A stretch of DNA of 63,158 bases. It comes from PCRC01 sp040384665 (lineage in GTDB: Bacteria > Pseudomonadota > Gammaproteobacteria > Burkholderiales > Burkholderiaceae_C). Position numbers and translations under genes: made by a program. Each line of letters starts with the position of its first letter. Position 1 is the first letter of the stretch. Positions 54,271 to 63,158 of the stretch are shown here, one piece after another. The notes below the pieces were generated by a model. The model searched no databases and was not told where the DNA came from. It saw only the letters and a list, made by a program, of their open reading frames with translations. The DNA is taken from contig JAZKIY010000005.1 of assembly GCA_040384665.1 (NCBI GenBank), positions 1 through 63,158 on the forward strand, given 5' to 3'.

Positions 54271-55119
54271 ATGCGGCCACCCTTTTCCTTCACCCTTCCC
54301 CTCCCCGTTTGCCTCTCCTTCGCGCTGCTGGCGGCCCTGCTGGGCTGTGCCGCACCGCCACCCAGCCCCACCCGCCTGCAAGCCAATCAGCTCGACGCCG
54401 TGCTGCCCGCCGACGTGCTGCTGCTGGGTGAACAGCACGACGCGCCCGAACACCAGCAACTGCAGCGCGACACCGTGACCCAGCTGGCGGCACGCGGCCA
54501 ACTCGCCGCGCTGGTGTTGGAAATGGCCGACACCGGCGGCAGCACCGCCACCTTGGCCCCCAATGCGTCCGAGACCACCGTGCGCGGTGCGCTGCGCTGG
54601 GACACCTCTGGCTGGCCTTGGCCCACCTACGGGCCGGTGGTGATGGCCGCCGTGCACGCCGGGGTGCCGGTGCTCGGCGCCAACCTGCCCCGCGCCGGCT
54701 CACGCGGTGCGATGCAAGACCCCACGCTCGACACGCGCCTGAGCGCCCCCGCATGGGCCAACCAACAGCAACTCATCGCCGATGGCCACTGCGGCCTGTT
54801 GCCCACCAGCCAGTTGCCGGCGATGGCCCGCATCCAGGTGGCGCGCGACCGGGCCATGGCCGACGCCACAGCCGCCGCTGCGCAACCCGGCAAAACCGTG
54901 CTGGTGCTGGCCGGCAGCGGCCATGTGGACCGCACGCTGGGCATCCCACAGCACCTGCCGGCCACGCTGGCGGTGAAAACGGTGCGCCTGCTGGCCGCAG
55001 ACACCGTGTCCGTGGACGCCGACAGCGCCCGTTTTGACGCCTGGTGGCTCACCCCGCCGCTGCCCCCCAAGGACCACTGCGCCGAGCTGCGCGAGCGGTT
55101 CAAGCCCCCAGCGAAGTAA
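54271..55119 (+). CDS. ChaN family lipoprotein
   Basis: 282 residues with a lipoprotein signal (ALLAALLGCAAPPP). ChaN proteins are haem/iron-regulated lipoproteins of the EreA/TraB-like fold. Motifs are VLLLGEQHDAPEHQ near residue 50, EMADTGGST near 88, and the C-terminal VLVLAGSGHVDRTLGIP near 215. Haem-iron handling in the outer-membrane inner leaflet is known for one member; here it is an inference. It ends 3 bp before the convergent aminotransferase gene. Confidence 0.85.
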   Translation: MRPPFSFTLPLPVCLSFALLAALLGCAAPPPSPTRLQANQLDAVLPADVLLLGEQHDAPEHQQLQRDTVTQLAARGQLAALVLEMADTGGSTATLAPNASETTVRGALRWDTSGWPWPTYGPVVMAAVHAGVPVLGANLPRAGSRGAMQDPTLDTRLSAPAWANQQQLIADGHCGLLPTSQLPAMARIQVARDRAMADATAAAAQPGKTVLVLAGSGHVDRTLGIPQHLPATLAVKTVRLLAADTVSVDADSARFDAWWLTPPLPPKDHCAELRERFKPPAK

Positions 55120-55122
55120 CAC

Positions 55123-56463
55123 TCAGGCGTGCTGCCGGATCGCCGCCGCCAGCGTGGTGACCATCTGGTCGATCTGGCTTTTCTCCACGATAAAAGGCGG
55201 ACACACCACCACGTTGTCGCCCGCCGGGCGCACCAACACGCCGTGGTGGAAGCAGGTCATGAACACGTCGTAAGCGCGCTTGCCCGGCAAACCGGGCACC
55301 GGGGCCAGCTCGACCGCCGCCGCCAGGCCAAAGCTGCGGAGGCCATTCACCGTGGGCAGGCCCTTCAAGGTGCCGTGCACCGCATCGCCCAGGACGCGGC
55401 CCATGGCACCGGCGCGGGCAAACAGGTCGTCTTGCGCGTACAGGTTCAGCGTGGCAATCGCGGCCGCGCAGGCCACCGGGTGGCCGGAGTAGGTGTAGCC
55501 GTGGAAAAACTCGATCGCGTGTTCAGGCGCGTCGCGGTGCGCGGCCATCACGGTGTTGTAGAGGTGGTCGCGGCAGACCACACCGCCGAGTGGAATGACG
55601 CCGTTGGTCACCCCTTTGGCAAAGTTCAGCATGTCGGGCACCACGCCATAGAAGTCCGCCGCGAACGGCGTCCCCAAGCGGCCAAAACCCGTGATCACCT
55701 CGTCAAAAATCAGCAAAATGCCGTGGTTGTCGCAGATGTCGCGCAAACGCTTCAAGTAACCTTTGGGCGGGATGTACCAGCCCGCACTGCCCGCCACCGG
55801 CTCCACGATGATGGCCGCCACGTTGCTGGGGTCGTGCAGGGGCAGCAGGCGGTTCTCCAGTTCCAGCAGCAGGTCTTCGGTCCAGACGGGCTCCTCGTTG
55901 TGGATGAACGCGTGGTGCACCGGGTCGTGGATGAAGCGCAGGTGGTCCACCCGCGGCAGCAGGCTGCTGCCAAACGCCTTGCGGTTGGCGGGAATGCCGC
56001 CCACGCTCATGCCGCCAAAACCCACCCCATGGTAGGCACGCTCGCGGCCAATGAAGACGTTGCGGTGGCCTTCCCCGCGCGCCCGGTGGTAGGCCAGCGC
56101 CACTTTCAAGGACGTGTCGGCCGCCTCGGAGCCGGAGTTGCAGAACAGCACCTTGTTCAGGTCACCGGGCGCCAGGGCGGCGATCATCTCTGCGGCCTTG
56201 AAGGCCCGGTCGTTGCTGGCGTGGAAAGCGGTGGCGTAGTCCAGCGTGTCGAGCTGGGCCTTGATGGCATCAACAATAGGCCGGCGGTTGTGGCCGGCGC
56301 TCACGCACCACAGGCTGGAGATGGCGTCCAGCACCTGGCGGCCGTCGTGGGTGGTGAAGTGCATGCCGTCGGCGGCGACAAAAATGCGCGGGTCGTTCTG
56401 GAAGCTGCGGTTGGGCGTGAAGGGCAACCACTGGTTGTCCATGCCGAGATCGGTGAAGGCCAC
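55123..56463 (-). CDS. Class III aminotransferase (omega-amino acid:pyruvate type)
   Basis: 446 residues. The PLP enzyme motifs are FCNSGSEAADTSLKVALAYH near residues 108-127, RERAYHGVGFGGMSVGG near 138, the FDEVITGFGRLG block with the Asp near 250, and the Schiff-base Lys in NFAKGVTNGVIPLGGV near 285. The N-terminal MDNQWLPFTPNRSF is typical of beta-alanine/omega-amino acid:pyruvate transaminases. The GTG at 56463 was chosen because AGGAG lies 6 bp upstream; an ATG seven codons later is an alternative. The ORF is open further upstream into the divergent exporter gene. Confidence 0.9.
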   Translation of the reverse strand: MAFTDLGMDNQWLPFTPNRSFQNDPRIFVAADGMHFTTHDGRQVLDAISSLWCVSAGHNRRPIVDAIKAQLDTLDYATAFHASNDRAFKAAEMIAALAPGDLNKVLFCNSGSEAADTSLKVALAYHRARGEGHRNVFIGRERAYHGVGFGGMSVGGIPANRKAFGSSLLPRVDHLRFIHDPVHHAFIHNEEPVWTEDLLLELENRLLPLHDPSNVAAIIVEPVAGSAGWYIPPKGYLKRLRDICDNHGILLIFDEVITGFGRLGTPFAADFYGVVPDMLNFAKGVTNGVIPLGGVVCRDHLYNTVMAAHRDAPEHAIEFFHGYTYSGHPVACAAAIATLNLYAQDDLFARAGAMGRVLGDAVHGTLKGLPTVNGLRSFGLAAAVELAPVPGLPGKRAYDVFMTCFHHGVLVRPAGDNVVVCPPFIVEKSQIDQMVTTLAAAIRQHA

Positions 56464-56569
56464 GGTGTCTCCTGCTGCGCCGACGGGGCGCCCAACGATT
56501 TTGCACCCGCCGCTGCCAACGTGCTGGCCCAAGGCCGGGCACAATCCCCCACTGACCTGATGCGCTGAC

Positions 56570-58042
56570 ATGGCCACCCCCACCCCACCCACCGACTCGA
56601 TCGCCACGCTGCGCGAACGCTACGGCCCGCGCTACCGCTGGCTGTTGCTGCTGTCGGTGATGGTCGGCACGATGGCGTCGATCATGTCGTCCACCATCGT
56701 CAACGTGGCGATCCCGGACATGAGCCACTTTTTCACCATTGGGCAAGAGCGCGCGCAGTGGGTCAGCTCCGGCTTCATGGTGGCGATGACGGTGTCGATG
56801 CTGACCACGCCGTGGCTGCTGGCGCGCTACGGCTACCGCCAGACCTACTCGGTGGCCATGTGGCTGCTGCTGGTGGGCGGGCTGGTGGGCGGTTTTTCCA
56901 ACCACTACGACCTGGTGCTGCTGGCCCGGGTGGCCGAGGGGCTGGCGGCCGGTGTGGTGCAGCCAATCCCCGCCATCATCATCCTGCGCGCCTTTGAGCC
57001 GCACGAGCAGGGCCGCGCCAGCGGCATTTTTGGCATGGGTGTGGTGCTGGCGCCGGCGCTGGGCCCCAGCATTGGCGGCGTGCTGGTGGATGTGTTTGGC
57101 TGGCGCTCGATCTTCTTCATGGTGGTGCCGTTTTGCGTGGCGTCGCTCTGGCTGGCGCGCACCTATGTGCCAGTGTCGGCCCCTGGCGGTGTGGCCGCCA
57201 ACCGGGCCGGTGCGGCGCTCGACTGGCGCGGCCTGCTGCTCGGCAGTGCCGGCACGCTGTGCCTGCTGAACGGGCTGGTGGCGCTGCACGGTGGCTCGGC
57301 CACCCAGGCTGGCCTGCTGCTGGGCGGCGCGGTGGCGGCGCTGGTGGCTTTCATCTGGTGGCAACGCCGGGTGGCGGCGGCGGGCAAGGAACCGCTGATG
57401 AACCTGGCGCTGTTCGGCTACCGGCAGTTCGCCATGGGCAGCATCGTGGCTTTCATTTACGGCACGGCGCTGTTCGGCTCCACCTACTTGCTGCCGGTGT
57501 ACCTGCAGCTGGGCCTGGGGCTGTCGCCCTCGCACGTGGGCACGCTGCTGCTGCCGGCGGGCGTGGTGCTGGCGCTGACGATTGCCGGCGTGGGCCGACT
57601 GGCCGACCGCCAACCCACCTATTTGCTGGTCAGCATTGGCCTGGCGCTGCTGGCCGTGTCGTTTGGCCTGATGGTCACCGTGGGCTTGGGCACGGCGCTG
57701 TGGGTGCTGGTGGCCTGGGCGATTCTGGGCCGCATCGGGCTGGGCTTCATTTTGCCGTCGCTCAACCTTGGCGCGATGCGTGGCATCGACAAGAACCTGA
57801 TCCCGCAGGGCGCCAGCGCGATCAATTTTGTGCGCATGCTGGGCGGCGCGGCCGGTGTCAGCCTGTGCGGCATCGTGCTGGAATGGCGGCTGGCGGTGCA
57901 CGGCGACAGCCTCACCAACGCCGCCACCAGCCCGGCGCGGCTGCTGGCATTCAACGAATCGTTTGGGATGCTGGCCGGGCTGTGCGCGGTGGCCTTGGTG
58001 GCGGCCTGGCAGTTGCGCGAAGTGCCGCAGAAAGTCGGGTAA
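56570..58042 (+). CDS. DHA2-family MFS drug/proton antiporter
   Basis: 490 residues with 14 predicted membrane helices. The motif C-type signature GMGVVLAPALGPSIGGVLVD (EmrB/QacA, G-x(8)-G-x(3)-G-P) lies near residues 155-174. Helix 1 reads LLLLSVMVGTMASIMSSTIV, followed by NVAIPDM. Members export drugs, amino acids or siderophores. No membrane fusion protein (EmrA) or regulator is adjacent. Divergent from the aminotransferase gene; 4 bp before the glutamine amidotransferase gene. Confidence 0.9.
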   Translation: MATPTPPTDSIATLRERYGPRYRWLLLLSVMVGTMASIMSSTIVNVAIPDMSHFFTIGQERAQWVSSGFMVAMTVSMLTTPWLLARYGYRQTYSVAMWLLLVGGLVGGFSNHYDLVLLARVAEGLAAGVVQPIPAIIILRAFEPHEQGRASGIFGMGVVLAPALGPSIGGVLVDVFGWRSIFFMVVPFCVASLWLARTYVPVSAPGGVAANRAGAALDWRGLLLGSAGTLCLLNGLVALHGGSATQAGLLLGGAVAALVAFIWWQRRVAAAGKEPLMNLALFGYRQFAMGSIVAFIYGTALFGSTYLLPVYLQLGLGLSPSHVGTLLLPAGVVLALTIAGVGRLADRQPTYLLVSIGLALLAVSFGLMVTVGLGTALWVLVAWAILGRIGLGFILPSLNLGAMRGIDKNLIPQGASAINFVRMLGGAAGVSLCGIVLEWRLAVHGDSLTNAATSPARLLAFNESFGMLAGLCAVALVAAWQLREVPQKVG

Positions 58043-58046
58043 CAGC

Positions 58047-58838
58047 ATGTGCCAACTGCTCGGCATGAACTGCAACACGCCGACCGACGTGACCTTCAGC
58101 TTCACCGGTTTTGCGCAGCGCGGCGGCCGCACCGACCACCACGCCGACGGCTGGGGCATTGCGTTTTTTGAAGGCGGCCCGGAACCCGGCAGCGACAAAG
58201 GCCTGCGGCACTTTGTCGACCACCAGCCCGCCGCCGACTCCCCGGTGGCCGAGCTGATCCGCCGCTACCCGATCCGCAGCCGCAACGTCATTGCCCACAT
58301 CCGCAAGGCCACGCAGGGCGCGGTGGCGTTGCAGAACTGCCACCCGTTTGTGCGCGAGCTGTGGGGCCGCTACTGGGTGTTTGCCCACAACGGCGATCTG
58401 AAAGACTTCCACCCCCGGCTGCACGGCAGCTTCCACCCGGTGGGCAGCACCGACAGCGAACGCGCCTTTTGCTGGCTGCTGCAGGAAATGGCCAAGTCGC
58501 ACGCCGACATGCCCAGCGTGGCCGAGCTGACGCTGACGCTGCGCGAGTTGCTGCCCCGAATCGCCGCGCACGGCACCTTCAACGCCCTGCTGGGCAACGG
58601 CCAGGCGCTGTGGGCGCATGCCAGCACCGACCTGCACTACGTGGTGCGCCAGCACCCGTTCGCCCACGCCACCCTGCGTGACGACGACGTCAGCGTGGAC
58701 TTTGCCCAGCACACCCAGCCGAGCGACCGGGTGGCGGTGGTGGTGACCACCCCGCTGACCACCAACGAGGCCTGGGTGCGCCTGGCACCGGGCGGGATGC
58801 AGGTGTTTGTGGACGGTCAACCGCTCCTGAATTCATAG
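58047..58838 (+). CDS. Class II glutamine amidotransferase (YafJ-like)
   Basis: 263 residues starting MCQLLGMNCNTPTDVTFSFT. Cys2 is the N-terminal nucleophile after Met removal, as in Ntn-type glutaminases; the family motifs HHADGWGIAFFEG near residue 32, HIRKATQGAVALQNCHPF near 86 and VFAHNGDLKDF near 112 are all present. The synthase partner is unknown. It starts 4 bp after the MFS gene. Its stop codon TAG falls within a dispersed repeat copy (R5). Confidence 0.9.
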   Translation: MCQLLGMNCNTPTDVTFSFTGFAQRGGRTDHHADGWGIAFFEGGPEPGSDKGLRHFVDHQPAADSPVAELIRRYPIRSRNVIAHIRKATQGAVALQNCHPFVRELWGRYWVFAHNGDLKDFHPRLHGSFHPVGSTDSERAFCWLLQEMAKSHADMPSVAELTLTLRELLPRIAAHGTFNALLGNGQALWAHASTDLHYVVRQHPFAHATLRDDDVSVDFAQHTQPSDRVAVVVTTPLTTNEAWVRLAPGGMQVFVDGQPLLNS

Positions 58839-58880
58839 CTTCACCGCAAGAATTCACTGGGGCTCAGGGCCAATTTGTCT
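58835..58880 (+). repeat. Dispersed repeat copy R5, at the glutamine amidotransferase stop codon
   Basis: CATAGCTTCACC - GCAAGAATTCACTGGGGCT - CAGGGCCAATTTG. It matches the second half of R3 (ATAGCTT...TTCACTnGGGCTnAGGCC.ATTTG). The TAG at 58836-58838 in the ATAGC head is the stop codon of the upstream gene. Confidence 0.65.
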
Positions 58881-58903
58881 TGAAAATTGGCGCAAAACAC
58901 CGG

Positions 58904-59866
58904 TCAGGCGTCTGCCACCGCCGCTTCGAGCGCGTCGGCGAAGAGCGCGGCCACATCGCAGCCGGTCTGGTCAAAGATTTCCTGGAAGCAGGTCGGGCTG
59001 GTGACGTTGATTTCGGTCACGCAGTCGCCAATCACATCCACCCCGGCCAGCAGCAGTCCGCGCTGGCGCAGCACGGGCCCCAGAATGTCCACAATCTGCT
59101 GGTCGCGCGCGCTCAATGGCTGGGCCACCCCCTTGCCGCCCGCCGCCAGGTTGCCACGCACCTCGGTGCCCTGCGGGATGCGGGCCAGGCAAAACGGCAC
59201 CGCCTGGCCGCCGATCACCAGCACGCGCTTGTCGCCCAGGGCGATTTCTGGCAGGAATTTCTGCACCATCACCGTTTGCGCACCGCCGCGGTTCAGCGTT
59301 TCAATGATGCTGCCCAGGTTCAACGCGTCGGCCTTGACGCGGAAGATGCCCATGCCCCCCATGCCGTCCAGTGGTTTCAAAATGATGTCCCGGTGCTCGG
59401 CATGGAAGCGCTTGATGTCGTCGGCGTCGCGGGTCACCAGCGTCGGGCCAATCAGTTCGGGAAACTCCAGGATCGCGAGCTTTTCCGGGTGGTCGCGCAG
59501 CGCGCGCGGCTTGTTGAACACTCGGGCCCCTTCGCGCTCGGCCTGCTCCAGCAGGTGGGTGGCGTAGAAGTACTCGGAATCAAACGGCGGGTCTTTGCGC
59601 ATCAGCACCGCACCGAAGTCGGCCAGGGCCTGCGGGCGTTTTTCGGACGGTGCTTGTTCGGCGGTGTACCAGGCCACCGGGTCGCCGGTGAGGGTGATGT
59701 CGCGCACGCGGGCGGTGACGCGGCCACCGCGCTGCCACAGGATGTCTTTGGGCTCGCACACCGCGATGCGGTGACTGCGCGCCTGCAGCGTGCGCATCAT
59801 CGCAAAGGTGGTGTCTTTGTAGATGGCGAAGGTGTCGAGCGGGTCGGCAATGAAAAGCAGGTTCAT
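58904..59866 (-). CDS. gshB: Glutathione synthetase
   Basis: GshB ligates glycine to gamma-glutamylcysteine with ATP, the second step of glutathione synthesis. The 320-residue protein begins MNLLFIADPLDTFAIYKDTT. It has the ATP-grasp features MRKDPPFDSEYFYATHLLE near residue 90, LKPLDGMGGMGIFRV near 175 and INVTSPTCFQEIFDQTG near 290. Length is normal. The ATG at 59866 was chosen over an upstream open extension. It is downstream of kup (50 bp) on the same strand; gshA is upstream of kup. Confidence 0.95.
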   Translation of the reverse strand: MNLLFIADPLDTFAIYKDTTFAMMRTLQARSHRIAVCEPKDILWQRGGRVTARVRDITLTGDPVAWYTAEQAPSEKRPQALADFGAVLMRKDPPFDSEYFYATHLLEQAEREGARVFNKPRALRDHPEKLAILEFPELIGPTLVTRDADDIKRFHAEHRDIILKPLDGMGGMGIFRVKADALNLGSIIETLNRGGAQTVMVQKFLPEIALGDKRVLVIGGQAVPFCLARIPQGTEVRGNLAAGGKGVAQPLSARDQQIVDILGPVLRQRGLLLAGVDVIGDCVTEINVTSPTCFQEIFDQTGCDVAALFADALEAAVADA

Positions 59867-59916
59867 GCCGCGATTGTCGCCAAGAAGCCGCCGGCGCGCT
59901 GCCGTCGGGGTGATGC

Positions 59917-61827
59917 TCAGATTTCGATCTTCGAGCCCAGTTCCACCACCGCGTTGTTGGGGAGGTTCAGGAAGTCGGCCGCGCCGCTGGCGTTGTGGTG
60001 CATTTGCGCAAAGAGTTTTTCGCGCCACATCATCATGCCGCGCCCGATGCTGGGCACCACCAGGTCGCGCGACAGGAAGTAGCTGGTGCTCATCGGCTCG
60101 AACTCGCAGCCACGCCCGCGGATCTGCTCCAGTGCGCGGGGCACGTCGGGGTCGTTCTTGAAACCGTAGTGGATGCTGACCTGCCAGCAGTCGTGCCCCA
60201 ACGACTCGATCTCCAGCCGCTTGTCCAGCCCGATCCATGGCACCTCGTGGCTTTTCACCGTGACGAACAGGTTGTGCTCGTGCAGCACCTTGTTGTGTTT
60301 GAGGTTGTGCAGCAGCGCGTTGGGCACGGTGCCGGGGTCGCTGGTCAGGAACACGGCCGTGCCTTCGACCCGCACCGGCGGGCTGATGAACACCGCCTCC
60401 AGAAAACTCGGCAGGTCCAGCGCATCGGCCCGCACCTTTTCGTTCAACAGCTTGCGGCCTTCTTTCCAGGTCATCATCACGGTGAACATCGCCACACCGA
60501 TCAGCACCGGGAACCAGCCCCCGTGGAAGAACTTCAGCGTGTTCGAGGCGAACAGCATCAGGTCAATCACAAAAAATATGCCGGTGGCGGCGATGCACAG
60601 CAGCAACGGCAGCTTCCACGCGTAGCGGATCACGAAGAAAGTCAGCACGGTGGTGATCAGCATGTCGGTCGTGACCGCAATGCCATAGGCCGAGGCCAGG
60701 TTGGACGAGGTCTTGAACAGCGCCACCGCCACCACGATGGCCACAAACAGCGACCAGTTCACCGCCGGGATGTAGATTTGCCCGGTCTCGCGCACCGAGG
60801 TGTGGCGGATCACCATGCGCGGGAAATAGCCGAGCTGGATCGCCTGTTTGGTCACAGAGAACGCCGCCGACAGCAACGCCTGCGACGCGATCACGGTGGC
60901 CGCGGTGGCCAGGATCACCAGCGGGATCAGCGCCCAGTCGGGCGCCATCAAATAAAACGGGTTGCTGACGTGTTCGGGCGTGTAGAGCAGCATCGCGCCC
61001 TGGCCAAAGTAATTGAGCAGCAGCGCCGGCATCACCAGGGTGAACCAGGCCAGGCGAATGGGTTGCTTGCCAAAGTGCCCCATGTCGGCGTACAGGGCTT
61101 CCACGCCGGTGACACACAGCACCAGCGCACCGAGCAGCACAAAGGTGGTGCCCGGTTGCTGCAGGATGAAGCGCAACGCGTGGTGCGGGCTCAGCGCGCC
61201 CAGCACCTCGGGGTGGGCCAGGATGTGCGGCACGCCCAGCACGCCAATCACCACAAACCACACCGCACAGATGGGCCCAAAAAACTTGCCAATGCCGGTT
61301 GTGCCCTTCTTTTGCACCCAGAACAGGCAGAAGATGATGACCAGCGACAGCGGCATGACATAGCGCTTCAGCGCCGGCGAGATCAGTTCCAGCCCCTCCA
61401 CCGCCGACAGCACCGAAATCGCCGGGGTGATGACACCGTCGCCATAAAAAATCGCCGTGCCGCAGATGCCGATGAACAACACCACCCGCCGCAGCCGGGG
61501 CCGGTCGCTCACCGCGTTGGAGGCCAGCGCCAGCATGGCGATCAGCCCGCCCTCGCCCTTGTTGTCGGCCCGCAGGATCAGCGTGACGTACTTGAGCGAC
61601 ACGACCACCGTGACCAGCCAGAACACCAGCGACAGGATGCCGTAGATGTTGTCGGGGGTCAGCGGGATGCCACCTTCGGTGAACACCACCTTGAGGGCAT
61701 ACAGGACGCTGGTGCCAATGTCGCCGTAAACAACGCCGAGGGCGCCCAGGGTGAGCGCGGCAAGAGAGGATTTGGATGCGGACACAGAAACCGCCCCGAC
61801 CACTCCGGGCCGGGACATTGTTGTCAT
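59917..61827 (-). CDS. kup: KUP-type potassium uptake transporter
   Basis: Kup imports K+ with protons. The 636-residue protein has the family opening LGALGVVYGDIGTSVLYALK near residue 30, about 12 membrane helices to residue 440, and a cytosolic C-terminal domain (to 636) with GTAVFLTSDPGTVPNALLHN and YGFKNDPDVPRALEQ. The ATG at 61827 (MTTMSRPGVV) is preferred because the upstream extension lacks homology. It is between gshA (122 bp upstream) and gshB. Confidence 0.93.
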   Translation of the reverse strand: MTTMSRPGVVGAVSVSASKSSLAALTLGALGVVYGDIGTSVLYALKVVFTEGGIPLTPDNIYGILSLVFWLVTVVVSLKYVTLILRADNKGEGGLIAMLALASNAVSDRPRLRRVVLFIGICGTAIFYGDGVITPAISVLSAVEGLELISPALKRYVMPLSLVIIFCLFWVQKKGTTGIGKFFGPICAVWFVVIGVLGVPHILAHPEVLGALSPHHALRFILQQPGTTFVLLGALVLCVTGVEALYADMGHFGKQPIRLAWFTLVMPALLLNYFGQGAMLLYTPEHVSNPFYLMAPDWALIPLVILATAATVIASQALLSAAFSVTKQAIQLGYFPRMVIRHTSVRETGQIYIPAVNWSLFVAIVVAVALFKTSSNLASAYGIAVTTDMLITTVLTFFVIRYAWKLPLLLCIAATGIFFVIDLMLFASNTLKFFHGGWFPVLIGVAMFTVMMTWKEGRKLLNEKVRADALDLPSFLEAVFISPPVRVEGTAVFLTSDPGTVPNALLHNLKHNKVLHEHNLFVTVKSHEVPWIGLDKRLEIESLGHDCWQVSIHYGFKNDPDVPRALEQIRGRGCEFEPMSTSYFLSRDLVVPSIGRGMMMWREKLFAQMHHNASGAADFLNLPNNAVVELGSKIEI

Positions 61828-61949
61828 GGGACCGCTATTCTGCGCCAGCCTCCCCGCCTCTGTGCAGGGAGCTTGGCCTAGAGTGGGGATTCGGGCGGCA
61901 TTGTTGCGACGCAACAACTGCACCCCGCTGCGTCAGCCGACTGAAAGGC

Positions 61950-63158
61950 TCAGTCGTAGACCTCGGCGTCGGGGTCGGTGGCTTCCATTTCGTAGCTGGC
62001 GGCGAGCATGGCCAGGCGGCCGATCACGCCGTACATGTAAAAGCGGTTCGGTGCGCTGGCGCCGGGCTTGATGCCGGGCTGCGGCAAATGGGTGGACTGG
62101 GCAAAGGCCAGCGGTACAAAGCTGGCGCCGGGGGCATTGAGGTTCTCGTCCACACCGCGTTCGGCGTGGATGCGGTAGAAACCGCCGACCACGTAGCGGT
62201 CCATCATGTAGACCACCGGCTCGGCCACCGCGTCGTTCATGCGTTCGTTGGTCAGCACGCCTTCCTGGATGATGACCTGGTTCACCGCCTGCCCGTCCTT
62301 GATGACCGACATCTTGTTTTTGCTCTTGCGGTTGAGCACTTCGAGGTCTTTGACGTCGCGCACGGTCATGATGCCCATGCCGTAGGTGCCGTTGTCGGCC
62401 TTGACCACCACAAACGGCTTCTCGTTGATGCCGTATTCCTTGTATTTGCGCCGGATCTTGCCCAGCAGCGCGTCCACGTTGCTGGTCAGGCAGTCCATGC
62501 CGGTGCCCTCGGCGAAGTTCACCTCGCCGCACTGGTTGAACATCGGGTTGATGAGCCACGGGTCGACGCCCAGCAGCTTGCCGAAGCGCTTGGACACTTC
62601 CTCGTAGCTCTTGAAGTGGTTGCTCTTGCGGCGCACGCTCCAGCCGGCGTGCAGCGGCGGCAGCAAATACTGCTCGTGGATGTCTTCCAGAATGCCGGGG
62701 ATGCCGGCGCTCAGGTCGTTGTTGAGCAGAATCGTGCAGGGGTCGAAGTTCTTCAGGCCCAGCCGGCGCTTGCTGCGGATCACCGGCTCCAGCGTGATGC
62801 TTTCGCCATTGGGCAGATTGATGACCGTCGGCTCCTTGATCTCCGGGCTGATGGAGCCAATGCGCACGTTCAGGCCGGCCATGTGGAAGATGCGCTGCAG
62901 CTGCACCACATTGCTCAGGTAGAAGGTGTTGCGGGTGTGGTTCTCCGGAATCATCAGCAGGTTGCGTGCTTCCGGGCAGATCTTCTCGATCGCCGCCATC
63001 GCCGCCTGCACCGCCAGTGGCAGCATCTCGGCTGTCAGGTTGTTCCAGCCGCCGGGGTAGAGGTTGGTGTCCACCGGCGCCAGCTTGAAGCCGGCGTTGC
63101 GCACGTCCACCGAGCTGTAGAACGGCGGCGTGTGCTCCATCCACTCCAGCCGGAACCA
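61950..63158 (-). CDS. gshA: Glutamate-cysteine ligase, ATP-grasp-type (5' end outside window)
   Basis: GshA joins glutamate and cysteine, the first step of glutathione synthesis. About 402 residues are visible. The frame is still coding at the window edge (WFRLEWMEHTPPFYSSVDVR), so about 35 N-terminal residues are missing; the ATG at 63140 is internal. The sequence matches the type-3 enzyme known from Burkholderiales and some other proteobacteria, unrelated to E. coli GshA: MIPENHTRNTFYLSNV near the middle-left, KADNGTYGMGIMTVRD near residue 255, and RFYMYGVIGRLAMLAASYEM near the end. It heads the gshA-kup-gshB group. Confidence 0.92.
   Translation of the reverse strand, partial: WFRLEWMEHTPPFYSSVDVRNAGFKLAPVDTNLYPGGWNNLTAEMLPLAVQAAMAAIEKICPEARNLLMIPENHTRNTFYLSNVVQLQRIFHMAGLNVRIGSISPEIKEPTVINLPNGESITLEPVIRSKRRLGLKNFDPCTILLNNDLSAGIPGILEDIHEQYLLPPLHAGWSVRRKSNHFKSYEEVSKRFGKLLGVDPWLINPMFNQCGEVNFAEGTGMDCLTSNVDALLGKIRRKYKEYGINEKPFVVVKADNGTYGMGIMTVRDVKDLEVLNRKSKNKMSVIKDGQAVNQVIIQEGVLTNERMNDAVAEPVVYMMDRYVVGGFYRIHAERGVDENLNAPGASFVPLAFAQSTHLPQPGIKPGASAPNRFYMYGVIGRLAMLAASYEMEATDPDAEVYD

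Noticed and set aside
59995..61881. Open frame of 628 codons opposite kup
   Set aside because: Same antisense effect; extreme His/Gln/Arg content and no motif.

Overview
The window is GC-rich chromosomal DNA from a betaproteobacterium, most likely Burkholderiales, family Comamonadaceae (Rhodoferax/Polaromonas-like). This rests on gene content and order (PhaM, DUF3567, the ATP-grasp-type GshA, queA-tgt, an rplN-led spc operon) and on a short dispersed repeat of a kind I recall from that family. It is an inference; no rRNA marker is present. One run of 100 N shows that this is a scaffolded draft assembly.

Layout. 1-2.7 kb: start of the spc ribosomal protein operon (rplN-rplX-rplE-rpsN-rpsH-rplF, minus strand) with its own strong promoter. 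2.7-5.9 kb: glpK-glpD glycerol catabolism. 5.9-11.7 kb: proC, a tiny basic exported protein, and the minus-strand run recG-oxyR-dps-ubiA (repair, peroxide sensing, iron/DNA protection, ubiquinone). 11.8-15.4 kb: queuosine genes queA and tgt with a TPR-methyltransferase between them. 15.4-17.3 kb: an orphan ParA-like ATPase and a coiled-coil zinc-ribbon membrane protein. 17.4-20.6 kb: two related Gly/Leu-rich proteins, the larger with a FecR/retention-module-like N-terminus. 20.7-24.1 kb: small hypothetical, hydrolase and acetyltransferase genes. 24.3-27.6 kb: an overlapping chain of ceramidase-like protein, LplT/PlsC fusion, a 53-residue CxxC protein and a four-helix membrane protein. 27.7-30.6 kb: a helix-turn-helix regulator, a FIST protein and PhaM.

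30.7-39.4 kb, all minus strand, looks like an extended copper locus: LVIVD lipoprotein and DUF305 protein, a terminator, two tandem AraC paralogues, DUF2946, TonB-dependent receptor, YcnI (DUF1775) and PCu(A)C chaperone. 39.4-42.1 kb: a hydrophobic 132-residue protein, a PAS-LuxR regulator and two small genes. 42.2-48 kb: one large type I-secreted surface protein (DUF4214, VCBS repeats, RTX repeats) interrupted by the N run. No type I secretion genes are in the window. 48-55 kb: TraB/GumN protein, YwqK/MORN-like repeat protein, a PhnD-rhodanese fusion, an FAH-family enzyme, DUF3108, DUF3567 and ChaN. 55-63 kb: class III aminotransferase, DHA2 MFS exporter, class II glutamine amidotransferase and glutathione biosynthesis (gshA, gshB) flanking the potassium transporter kup.

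The most unusual signals are: a short repeat found in at least seven places, including in frame in glpK and ubiA where it encodes the same peptide; a cis element shared upstream of three Gly/Leu-rich protein genes; the copper locus with its tandem AraC pair; and internal evidence that the 100-N gap really represents 249 + 342n bases.
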